From NCBI GenBank assembly GCA_049487715.1, contig CP150572.1, positions 434,001 to 498,000 of the forward strand: a stretch of 64,000 nt of DNA, written 5' to 3'. A program made the translations under genes and the position numbers. This document shows positions 54,183-62,999 of the stretch, one piece after another; the first letter of the stretch is position 1, and every line of letters starts with the position of its first letter. The stretch is from Pycnococcus provasolii (lineage: Eukaryota; Chlorophyta; Pseudoscourfieldiophyceae; Pseudoscourfieldiales). Under the pieces are notes generated by a model that did not search any database, was not told the origin of the DNA, and saw nothing but the letters and a program-made list of their open reading frames with translations.

Positions 54183-55058
54183 ATGACGTTGTTATCCGTG
54201 CTGTGTCTTCGCCACGTGCCTGCGCTGACGTACCTGCACATCGAGGAGTATTTATTAAGAGCAACCTCGAAGAACTGGCTCATCATCAACGACGGGGTTG
54301 CTTCCCACGACTCTTCCATTGGTGGTGGTGGTGGTGCTTCTTCTTCTTCACATTTGCCTTTCCATCAAAACGACTTACCTCGGCCGTCACCAACTCCGCG
54401 CTACGGCGATTCTGTAGGGATAGGGTCGACGGCGATTCTGGGACTCGGCGGGAAGCTGCACGAGTGGGTTGACACACACGAAGCGGCTAGTCTGAACGTT
54501 CCAGTCATCAGACGATTCACGGGAGGGGGCGCAGTGCTCGTTGATACAGACACCATATTCGTGTCGACCATCATGAACGACTCCGACGCCGCCGTCGCTC
54601 ACGTCGAGCCGTACCCCGGTCCCATCATGCAGTTCATCAGCGAACTCTACACGCCCGCGTGGAAAGGCCTGCTCACGCTAAGGGAGAACGACTTCATACT
54701 CACGAACACAAATAAGAAGTTTGGGGGAAACGCGCAGGCGATTACGAAAGGGCGGTGGCTGCAGCACACGAGCGTGCTATGGGACACGAACGTCGACGTC
54801 ATGACGCGCGTGCTGCGCTCACCGACGCGTCGTCCCAAGTACCGCGGTACGCGCGAGCACTCAGACTTTGTCGTCACGCTCAAGGATGTGTGGGACGGCG
54901 ATCGTGCAAGTTTCGTCGACGCGGTGCTGGAGGCGCCGATGCGCTACGACGTGCGTTGGTCGTGTGCACCGGAGGATGCGCGCGAGGTGCTGAAAGCGTA
55001 CGAGTACGCTCGCGCGCACACGAACGTGAGAATCGGCAGCAAGGAGGTGCCGTTGTAG
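54183..55058 (+). CDS. lipoate-protein ligase-like (BPL/LPL fold) protein
   Basis: The protein has about 291 residues from MTLLSVLCLRH; an in-frame upstream start at 54123 gives 20 more. The biotin/lipoate ligase fold is recognised by IRRFTGGGAVLVDTDTIF, NTNKKFGGNAQAITKGRWLQ, HTSVLWD and REHSDFVVTLKD, the plant-type putative lipoyltransferase pattern, where the Lys in KKFGGNAQ binds the acyl-adenylate. It would attach lipoate to E2 subunits of dehydrogenases. The domain has an inserted Ser/Gly/Pro-rich loop after residue 40. No targeting peptide is obvious, and whether it is active is not known. Confidence 0.78.
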   Translation: MTLLSVLCLRHVPALTYLHIEEYLLRATSKNWLIINDGVASHDSSIGGGGGASSSSHLPFHQNDLPRPSPTPRYGDSVGIGSTAILGLGGKLHEWVDTHEAASLNVPVIRRFTGGGAVLVDTDTIFVSTIMNDSDAAVAHVEPYPGPIMQFISELYTPAWKGLLTLRENDFILTNTNKKFGGNAQAITKGRWLQHTSVLWDTNVDVMTRVLRSPTRRPKYRGTREHSDFVVTLKDVWDGDRASFVDAVLEAPMRYDVRWSCAPEDAREVLKAYEYARAHTNVRIGSKEVPL

Positions 55059-55637
55059 GACTTCTATAGGTCTTTAAATATTTATATTCAGTAATGAAAA
55101 CGTGTACAGTACTACCTATATACTCTGAAGAAAGTAAAACAAAGGGTCGTCCATTTCCTGTCACCCCATATTCTGCCCATACAATACAGCGGTGTGCATG
55201 ATGAGCAACGCCATGATGAAGAAAAACCTTATAAGGTCGCACGCATGAAAAACATGTCCTCCCAAGTACCAAAAGGTCCCTCGAGGGGATGGAATCCTAA
55301 CCCCGAATCAGAATCGCCATTCCTTCCCTTATCCGCTCCATGTAGTTTCCTTTCGCAGGTCTCCGTCCGGGTCTCATCAAAGTCGGGTCAACTCGTACAG
55401 AAGTTCTTCTTCGCCGTTGCGCATTCATCCGCCTGTGAAACACTCTATCGTAGAGGTGTCTTCATTCATGGCGACGTCAGCATCAATGCCATTGAAGTTG
55501 TCGTCATCATCACACGCAAAGTCTATACGCTCATCTATAGGCTCACACTCGTCTAGGTCTCGTTTAGGCCTCACTCATCGTCATCGTCTTAGGGTTGGGT
55601 GTGTCTGGTTCGGGATCTGTCGTCACAGGTCCACGTC
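55059..55637. other. spacer, no gene recognised
   Basis: This spacer joins the 3' end of the lipoate-ligase gene to the GST gene. No conserved coding segment or repeat is seen; the short ORFs are weak. Confidence 0.4.
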
Positions 55638-56414
55638 ATGGCGGCTTCTTCCTCCTCGGACCCTGCTGCGACTCTGTATGACATGCCCATCTCGAACCAC
55701 GGCGCACGCGTGCGATATGCCATATACGCGAAAGATATACAAGATGTCGTGCACATTGTGTCGCCCAACGAACTTGGGGGGCTGAAAGGTGAGGAGTACC
55801 TCAAGAGGAACCCGCAAGGAAAGATGCCTCTACTCGTCCTCGCCGATGGAACGGCGCTGCCTGAGTCAGAAATCATCGTGCAGTACCTCCTCGACGCATA
55901 TGCGGATCGTGGACCGTCTCTGAAACCGGACGACGCCGTGTCGCGTGCAAAGGCTGCGTACGTGTGCCGACACCACGACATGTACATAGCAAGCGTGCAG
56001 GGGTGCATGTACCGCGCAATGCCGTCAACGGAAGCACGTGCTACACAGCTCGCCGAGCTGTACAAACAGCTGTGCGTGCTCGAGTCGCTTTGCTCTTCGC
56101 CGGAAGACGGGCCTTACTTCCTTCCCGGGACCACGGCGACGCACGCTGACGGCGCGATCGTGCCGACGATGTGCTTTTGCTTCTACGCGCTTCCCAAGTA
56201 CTTCGGTTGGCCAGGCGAGCACAAGGCGAGCTTGTCCGCGTTTCCCAAGCTGTCTGCGTGGTTCGCGTCGTGCCAGGCGTCCGACGCGAATCTCAAGAAG
56301 GTGGCTGACGAGGTGACGGGCGCGCTGGGTGCGTGGGACGAAGGCGGTCGGTGGGAGACGGTTGGCGCGATCGCGGACGTGAAGAACACGGAGTACAAGT
56401 GGGCATACCCATAG
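55638..56414 (+). CDS. glutathione S-transferase-like protein
   Basis: The protein has about 258 residues from MAASSSSDPAATLYD; an upstream in-frame ATG exists at 55599. The thioredoxin-like N-domain reads MPISNHGARVRYAIYAKDIQ, VSPNELGGLKGEEYLKRNPQ, GKMPLLVLADGTALPESEII; the cis-Pro after KM and the Glu-Ser pair bind glutathione. An all-helical C-domain follows (YVCRHHDMYIASVQGCMYRA; TTATHADGAIVPTM). It conjugates glutathione or acts as a dehydroascorbate-type thiol enzyme; the SNHG start is shared with other algal GSTs. Frame intact. Confidence 0.88.
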   Translation: MAASSSSDPAATLYDMPISNHGARVRYAIYAKDIQDVVHIVSPNELGGLKGEEYLKRNPQGKMPLLVLADGTALPESEIIVQYLLDAYADRGPSLKPDDAVSRAKAAYVCRHHDMYIASVQGCMYRAMPSTEARATQLAELYKQLCVLESLCSSPEDGPYFLPGTTATHADGAIVPTMCFCFYALPKYFGWPGEHKASLSAFPKLSAWFASCQASDANLKKVADEVTGALGAWDEGGRWETVGAIADVKNTEYKWAYP

Positions 56415-56981
56415 CGTAGATGGTCTACCGTATAGTACCGTAACTCAAGCTCACTCACCATGGAACAGTTCGTGGCCGCCGACGCCATGGATATTTTGCA
56501 CACTGCTCAGTCAATCAAACCCCGAAATCCGACTCGAATTTTCCCGCCCGCCTTGCATCTTCGAATGGGACAAAGCAGGCCGATTTTTTGTGACATTATT
56601 TTCTGCTTTTCGAGTTTCACTTTCCCTCCTTTTCACTTTCCGCCATTGACTGATTGAATCAATTAATTATTTGCGTCGCACGCTTTCAATCAAGGGCTGT
56701 GCCGGAGTGCTGTGTGCTATATTCAATATTTACTTGCTGCTGCCATTAGTGTGACCAGTCAGTAGTGTCTTCATAATCATTATTATTACTAGTGCGCTCG
56801 CTGTCGTCGCAGTCATTATTGACGTATCCATTATTCCTTATTCCTTATTCGCTTATCATTATCATAATTATTTGAAGGTAAAGTACATTCAAGCAGCAAG
56901 CAGCTTGTGCACTTTCACATTCCTTCGGACATATTGAATTTCAAGAAGAAAACAAAGGTCAGAAACTTGATTGATTGATTG
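56415..56981. promoter_or_regulatory. AT-rich spacer upstream of the kleisin gene
   Basis: The spacer is AT-richer than others, with ATTATT/TTATTC-type words (56775-56875) and attgattgattgatg immediately before the kleisin ATG. No gene is seen. Confidence 0.4.
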
Positions 56982-59195
56982 ATGTTTTACAGCCACGAGC
57001 TTCTCGCACGCAAGAGCCCGCTCGGGCTGGTGTGGGCGCTCGCGACGAACAACACGACGCGAGGTGTCTCGGGAAAACATGCCATTGCGCGAAGGCACGT
57101 GCTGTCGCAAAACATCGTCGAGAAATGCGTCGCCATCATGCACCCGTCCGCGCCGCTCGCGCTCCGACTCAGCTCCATCCTGCAGCTCGGTGTGGTGAAA
57201 CTCTACAAAAAGCAGGTGGACTACCTGCTCGAGGACTCCGCGGCATTCCTCGCCAAGCTGCGTGTCGTCGCGTACTCGCACGCAAACCTACTCCCGAAAA
57301 AGGGAGGGAAGCGTGGCAGCAGCACGCTTCTTCTTCCGTCGCAGCGTGGGAATCAAACTATCGACTCGCTTTTCATCCTCCAGCAGCAGCAAGGAGGTGA
57401 GGATGGCGTGGGTGATGATGAGCCGCTGCTTCTACTCATCGACCCGCTGCTGGAACAGCATCTTCCACCGCTGCTCGGCGATTCGTCGAAGAAACGCAAG
57501 CGGGGCACGACGATGACATCGAGCGGATTGACGCTTGCCGAAGACAGCCGCCAGCACATTTTGGCTGATGACAGCGACGTGGACTACCTCATCATCAATC
57601 CAGGCGATGCGATGGTGGATGTGAGCGAGGGCGGTGAATTTTTCCTGCCACAGAGTCTTCCCGCACACCTTCAGATGATCGGTGGTGGTGGAGGTGGCAC
57701 GAATGCAGCGGCACGAATGCACACGGCGAGTGGTCGTGCAGAGGACAGCGGCGACGGCGCGATGCTGCTCAGTGGTGGTGGGGATGACGTGCTACTGCTG
57801 CCGGTGGACGATGCGGCGGTTACACTCGCCGGTGACTACTACAACAACGATGACGGTGAGGAGATGCTACCCGTCATCGGCGGTGGGGGTCACGACGACG
57901 ACGACATGGGAATGCCTCTTCCTATGGGAGGAGATGATGACGATGCGGACTTGCTGCCTCCACCAACCACCCCAACGACACCTGATGGTGACGGTCGACT
58001 AAGCCCTCCTCCTCTTCGATCTGCGATGAAGAAGAAGCGTGCTTCTGGTCGTCGTCGCGTGGCTCTGGTGGACGAGGTGACGACAATCCCTTCTGCGACA
58101 TACCGCGCGTGGACGAAAGGTGCGCCAGACCATCTTCAGAGTATCACGCTGCCTCATGGCGCCGCGGGCACAACGAACACCACACGTGGTGGTGGATCAT
58201 CATCAAGTCTCTCCGCAGCTGCCTCTCACGCGCTTCTTCGTCGCATCCTCACCACGCCAGCGGTAGGCATTCACAATCCAACCAATCACTTCATGACTCA
58301 CGACATCAATGCTGCCGCGGCAATTGCGAGCGACATGGCGCTCTATGGCGACGGTTCTGCGGAGGCGATTGCATCTCGAGCAGCGGCAGCGCATGTGCCT
58401 TTGTGGCTGCGTAAGGTGATGAGCAAGTCTGCCGTCGTTGCGGGAATCAACGACGACGAGTATGACGACGACGGCAAGAACAAGAAGAAAAGGAGCAAGC
58501 GTCGCAAGCTGTCGGAGTCTGAGGATGGCGACGGCGTATTAGTAGGCGTCGGCGACGAGGATGACGCAATGCCAATGCCAATGCCGATGGACGACGACGA
58601 CGACATGATGATGCCGCTGCCTCCTGCCCTCTCTGAGGACGACGCACGCGCGGATAACGACTTTGCTCTCCTCGGTGGTGGCGACGCGACTGTGGAGGAG
58701 GTGGAGGTGGAGCGCCTTCGTGCGGCTGTGCTTTCGGCGACACCTGCGAGCAAAGGAGGGAGCCTTTATTCGCCGTCTCTGCGTCTTGCGTCGACGCCAG
58801 GCACCCGCGGCGGTGTGAGGTCCGTTCGCCAGTCTGGACTCGATAGCGTCAAGGACGACGAGGACGACGTGCCCCTTCTACCGGAGGAGGAGGACGTGCT
58901 GCCTGACATCGACGACACGCAGGCTACGGGCTTGCTCGAAGAGACGCAGCAGGCGTCTCTTCGAGCAGTCGGAGCAGACTCGGCGGTCAACGCCACGCTG
59001 CTGCAGGTGCTCCGCGAGGCTTTCGACGCGGGCGTGCCACACGTGAGCTTCCAGCGTGCGGCGAAAGGTATGCGTTCACGCCGCAAGGCTGCTCGCCTCT
59101 TTTTGAACGTGCTCGAGCTGATGAGCGCGAATTTTGTGATTCTGGAGCAAGAGCACGAGGATGAGCTGCTCATCAAGCGGGGCATGGCTCTTTGA
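56982..59195 (+). CDS. RAD21/REC8-family kleisin, cohesin subunit
   Basis: The protein has 737 residues. The N-domain starts MFYSHELLARKSPLGLVWAL and contains SAPLALRLSSILQLGVVKLY with KKQVDYLLEDSAAFL, the SMC3-binding part of Rad21/Rec8. The middle is a long Asp/Gly/Met-rich disordered stretch, where separase sites would be expected. The C-terminal winged helix (HVSFQRAAKGMRSRRKAARL, FLNVLELMSANFVILEQEHE) binds SMC1. Frame intact. The start is fixed by the canonical MFYS. RAD21 or the meiotic REC8 cannot be separated safely. Separase lies less than 4 kb downstream. Confidence 0.9.
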   Translation: MFYSHELLARKSPLGLVWALATNNTTRGVSGKHAIARRHVLSQNIVEKCVAIMHPSAPLALRLSSILQLGVVKLYKKQVDYLLEDSAAFLAKLRVVAYSHANLLPKKGGKRGSSTLLLPSQRGNQTIDSLFILQQQQGGEDGVGDDEPLLLLIDPLLEQHLPPLLGDSSKKRKRGTTMTSSGLTLAEDSRQHILADDSDVDYLIINPGDAMVDVSEGGEFFLPQSLPAHLQMIGGGGGGTNAAARMHTASGRAEDSGDGAMLLSGGGDDVLLLPVDDAAVTLAGDYYNNDDGEEMLPVIGGGGHDDDDMGMPLPMGGDDDDADLLPPPTTPTTPDGDGRLSPPPLRSAMKKKRASGRRRVALVDEVTTIPSATYRAWTKGAPDHLQSITLPHGAAGTTNTTRGGGSSSSLSAAASHALLRRILTTPAVGIHNPTNHFMTHDINAAAAIASDMALYGDGSAEAIASRAAAAHVPLWLRKVMSKSAVVAGINDDEYDDDGKNKKKRSKRRKLSESEDGDGVLVGVGDEDDAMPMPMPMDDDDDMMMPLPPALSEDDARADNDFALLGGGDATVEEVEVERLRAAVLSATPASKGGSLYSPSLRLASTPGTRGGVRSVRQSGLDSVKDDEDDVPLLPEEEDVLPDIDDTQATGLLEETQQASLRAVGADSAVNATLLQVLREAFDAGVPHVSFQRAAKGMRSRRKAARLFLNVLELMSANFVILEQEHEDELLIKRGMAL

Positions 59196-60419
59196 GGAGG
59201 TAGGTGGTGGTGGATCGGTTGCGGCGGCGCGTCGCGCACAGCCAACGGCGCCAAGCGCGCCTCTCTCTCTTCCGGCGGCGCCGTCACGCTTTGTTGTTGC
59301 GCGACTCGATTGGAGTCGCCCTGGCGCGCCTTACTAATTGTATTTCATCAGATGATGTAAATAAATTATGAAAGATATTTTTGATGCACAAATTACGGGT
59401 AGTCTGTCGTGCCAAAATTTCCCAGCCAAAGCCGGGGATCCGTGGTAGCACGGTTTCCCTTGTCCAGATCCCTCGCGGGATCCCGCTCGGGCCGAATGCA
59501 ATGTTGCAAACTTGCAATGGCGGCACACATTTCCGGACGTCTCCCTCGCGTGGGGAGGGGAGGAGGTCCTTGAAGAAGTCCCCTTTCGATATACGTAATT
59601 TTCGCATCACCGCCGCCGCCGCCGCCACCGCCACCGCCACCGCCACCGCCGCCGAAGCTATCAGCTAGGATTTACATTGGATCTGCAAAAGAAATTAAAC
59701 AAGGAAACGCGACATCAGGATCCACGTTGGGCAGTTCGCGACAACTTTGGAAGCTGCCCTTGCGAGAGATGTGAAGATCCGCGAGATCCGAGCAATGGAA
59801 CGCGGGTGGCGGAAAATTAAACATCCTCAACGACTACATATGGGCTGCTCTCACGCGACGCCAACACTGGCTTCTTCCTTGCCGGCGCGGCGGGCGCGCG
59901 GGTGGCCCCCCCCCGCCGCGCGCGGCGCCGCGCGGGGGGGTGCGTTTTTTTCCGGGGGCGGCCCGGCTGTCTCTTTCTCTCGCTCCCGCCTCGTTCTTGT
60001 TCTGGGGGCTCGCCGCCTTTTTTCTTTTTTTTTGCTCCCCGCCCTCCCCCGGGGGGGGGGGCCGGGCGGGCCGCCCCCCCCCCCCCCCCGCCCCCGCCCC
60101 CCCCCCCCGGCCCCCCCCCCCCCATCCACATCAAGCACATTCGACGCAAAGCAGCCGGACAACTACGAATTCAAACGCCACAAGCACGAACTACGCGGCG
60201 TCTACACCGACATAGACCCGTCATGCTTCGCGGAGTCGATCCTAGGTAGGCGACAGCGACTTCGACAATGCGGGGGGTTGGGAATTCCCTGCCGTTCCAA
60301 GGTCCGTTCCAGTCGTCGGGGAGAAGTTCGGGGTTCCCGAGATTTCCCCTTATCCAAAATCTCACAGCCAAAAACCGGTTGTAAAAAATAAAATTCTACG
60401 CCACAAAATATCTGCGCAA
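59196..60419. other. poor-quality spacer with G/C homopolymers and a coding-like fragment
   Basis: From about 59900 to 60123 the sequence consists largely of long G and C runs, unlike any other part of the window; I suspect base-calling or assembly trouble. Immediately after it, 60124-60245 reads FDAKQPDNYEFKRHKHELRG and VYTDIDPSCFAESILG, a protein-like fragment ending at a possible donor (cctaggtaggc). Before it, TLEAALARDVKIREIRAMER (59746 onward) is also protein-like. They could be pieces of one damaged gene. Two copies of a dispersed motif flank the region. Confidence 0.4.
60124..60245 (+). pseudogene. coding-like fragment of unrecognised protein
   Basis: An in-frame stretch of about 36 natural-looking residues (KQPDNYEFKRHKHELRGVYT and DIDPSCFAESIL) is isolated between the homopolymer block and a stop-rich stretch. 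It may be an exon or a gene remnant; no family is recognised. Confidence 0.3.
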
Positions 60420-61055
60420 ATGTCCGTCGTCACCTCTTTGAATCGCTCTCGAATAACGTCACGGTATTCGTCTTCGTCTTCGTCTTCGTCTTCACGTCGT
60501 CAGCTTGTGGTTTATCATTCTCATTCTCGTGGTGGTGTTAGTGGTGGTACTTTACAGGCGCATCTGTGTGCGTCGTCGCGTGCGGTGCGTTTCGTGCGGT
60601 GTCGTGCGTCGTCAGGTGCAGGTGGACCGGACGGTGATGGCGCGGGCTCGGCATCGGGAGATGATGGTCAGGCGTCGCCGAATGCCGCTGTAAAGCAGGA
60701 AGCGCCTTCTGCGCCCTCCGCGATCGACATGCTCGAAAAGAGAAGCAGCAAGAAGAAAAAGTCGGCGGCAACAAAGGGCGAGGGAATCAAGGTGGTCTCA
60801 CCCGCGCGCGATGCGGCGCTAGGCAAGGCGCTGACGGAACAGCAAATTCAAGAGACGAGGTACGTGCAAACACTTCTGTACGGAGGCGGATTCATACTTT
60901 TCCTAGGCGTTCTCCTCGCGACAAGCGGCTTCTTCCCCGAACCCGTGGACAACTTCATAGGCGACGTGATCTATCCCAGCTACAGCTACGTCGTCGGGCT
61001 CTTCCTGCTTGGATCGTCCGTGTACGGCATATGGAAGGTGCGGCAGGAAGACTAG
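60420..61055 (+). CDS. LPA2-like thylakoid membrane protein
   Basis: The protein has 211 residues. The first 100 are Ser/Arg-rich, with a TCG/CTTC repeat-coded Ser tract at residues 19-30, and look like a plastid transit peptide. The mature part has a Lys-rich stretch (LEKRSSKKKKSAATKGEGIK) and two helices: YGGGFILFLGVLLATSGFFP and SYSYVVGLFLLGSSVYGIWK. This two-helix layout with EPVDNFIGDVIYPSY between resembles the LOW PSII ACCUMULATION 2 family, involved in photosystem II assembly. I rate the match as moderate; the sequence is short and other thylakoid proteins share the layout. Confidence 0.6.
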   Translation: MSVVTSLNRSRITSRYSSSSSSSSSRRQLVVYHSHSRGGVSGGTLQAHLCASSRAVRFVRCRASSGAGGPDGDGAGSASGDDGQASPNAAVKQEAPSAPSAIDMLEKRSSKKKKSAATKGEGIKVVSPARDAALGKALTEQQIQETRYVQTLLYGGGFILFLGVLLATSGFFPEPVDNFIGDVIYPSYSYVVGLFLLGSSVYGIWKVRQED

Positions 61056-61115
61056 AGGAAGCAGTCTTTTTTGCGCGTTCGTTGTTGTTACAAGAGGAAA
61101 ATCCTGAACCACCTT

Positions 61116-61577
61116 TTACTCCTTTGACACCGCTATGTGCTCGAAGGCTTTCGTCGTCGGCCATCGTCGTCCTCCTCCCTCCAGCTTCGGCAGCGGCCAC
61201 ACGCGCTCGATAATCTCCAGTGGCAGCGTGCACCCGTTCTCTCCACTGCTGTGTATATGCCTACACCCATCCTCGAGGCGGTGGACGACAACATGCAAGC
61301 GCGGTTTCTCCTCGGTCGTCTGCGGTCTCTCCGTCGGCGCCTCGTCCGCCATGGTGATCTGCACATCACTGTAAAAGTGCGCGAGCTTCACGGGATCCAT
61401 CTCCAACAAAACAAGTTCGTTCGAGTTATCTGCGAAGAACATGCGCTCGACTTCGACGACCATCGCGGCGTTGGACGCGTGCACGAATCCATCCGAAACG
61501 TCCAGCGAAGATCCCAAAATGTGCCCACTACGAGCCCAGGCGTCGTACTCGGATGTTAAAGCTATTTTGAAGCACAC
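61116..61577 (-). CDS. DUF952-family protein
   Basis: The frame gives about 150 residues: CFKIALTSEYDAWARSGHIL, LDVSDGFVHASNAAMVVEVE, RMFFADNSNELVLLEMDPVK and PLEIIERVWPLPKL. The FIHxS-like GFVHAS core and the final P-L-E-x-V... segment match DUF952, a small widely spread family of unknown function. The conserved domain starts at a GTG. An ATG-started frame upstream (61762 to 61562) could be joined by a one-base shift, giving a transit-like N-terminus (MPAPDTPNDVADQLLPLD), so the true start may be near 61690-61760. Confidence 0.72.
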   Translation of the reverse strand: MCFKIALTSEYDAWARSGHILGSSLDVSDGFVHASNAAMVVEVERMFFADNSNELVLLEMDPVKLAHFYSDVQITMADEAPTERPQTTEEKPRLHVVVHRLEDGCRHIHSSGENGCTLPLEIIERVWPLPKLEGGGRRWPTTKAFEHIAVSKE

Positions 61578-61762
61578 AGATGAAGACCCGGTATACAGCG
61601 ACTTGCGAGGTGCGCGAGATCACGCGAGGGGCGATCCAGAGGCAAGAGCTGGTCGGCGACGTCATTAGGCGTATCCGGCGCGGGCATGATCAGCAGTCTG
61701 GTGTGTGGTGTGGTGGGGGGGGAACAACAACGAAACGTGTGGTGGGGCAGGGGAGGGCGCAT

Positions 61763-62999
61763 CGCAAAAGGACCGGAGAACCATTCGGGTGATTAGGGGT
61801 TGGGGAAAAATCTTTCTTCCCTCGGAGGATCGATCCCATGGCGGGGGTCATGGTGGCGGCGGCGTTACGCAGCAGGAGGCACGCAGACAGAACGCAGCAA
61901 ACGTCACTGTGCACGGTCAAGGATCCGTTGAGGTAAGGGCGGTCACCGTTGTCGCATCAAAATTATGCAGAAGTAGATCAAGGACGAGAGTGCAAACAGC
62001 GCACGGAATGCTCTTTAGCAAAATGCGACAGCGCAGGGATATCTGAAAGGGGGAGAGGCGGATAGAGCGTTCAGAGCGTCAGCCGCCTCTCCCAGCAACC
62101 GCAGCTATCTGCCAGCACAGACGATGCAATCTACACACAATGCATAAGGATCTCGGAGCGCGACTTCGGTCGGGTCACAGGACAAGTATAATTCACAATA
62201 TTGTTTACACACACACTACAATAACACCGTCCTGACGGAACCAACACACAACCAACCTGACAAGTGACAACAGCTCAACCACAACCACAACCACAACACG
62301 AACAACCCAACACCAACTACACAAACAACCCAACCGCAACCATCAAGAGCGACGCCCAATGCAAACTGACCATGCATACCCAACACGACTCTTAAGCCCA
62401 CCCAACATACGTAGGATGAGACCATTCTCCTAACACGTCAACCACAATTGGAGAAGAGTATGGGAACAACATTGTGAATCACCGGGATCGGTAAGCTTGT
62501 CTAATTAGCAGGGGAAGATGTATGGGGCCTGAATGAGAGCGTTTAAGCTTTTTGTATGCAATTGGTAGGGTGGTTTTGTTTGATGGAGCCGATAAGGCTA
62601 CCCGGTTATGCATACTCTCGCTTAAGAGCATGAGTTTTTCTTTGTATGTAGGGTGGATGTGTCTGATGGTGTACATACTTTATTTACTTGTTCTGTCTTC
62701 GTTTAGGTGCAGGAACTTCTTCTTGTAACCCCAATAGTCTGGAAAAAAAAAAAAAAAAAAAAGGGGTTGGGAAAAACCAAAGTCCAAAGGGAACATTGGG
62801 GAAAACCCCAATCGAAATTACTTCCCTACGATACGACGGCAAAAAGTACAGTAAGTGTCACACACACACGTGTATGTGTAAGTGTAAGGGAAGGTTAAGG
62901 GAAGCTCACGGTTCCAAAATCGGTCGGCGTTTGGAAGGAGAATAAATTGTCTATTAATTGATTGATTGATAGATAGATACATACTTGTACTTTTTTTAC
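61763..62999. other. spacer, no gene recognised; C/A-rich and poly-A tracts
   Basis: 62215-62345 is rich in ACAACC words on this strand. 62742-62761 is a pure poly-A run. 62860-62890 holds acacacacacgtgtatgtgtaag. The ORFs in this stretch that run into 63000-63651 are shadows of separase. No gene can be supported. Confidence 0.4.
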
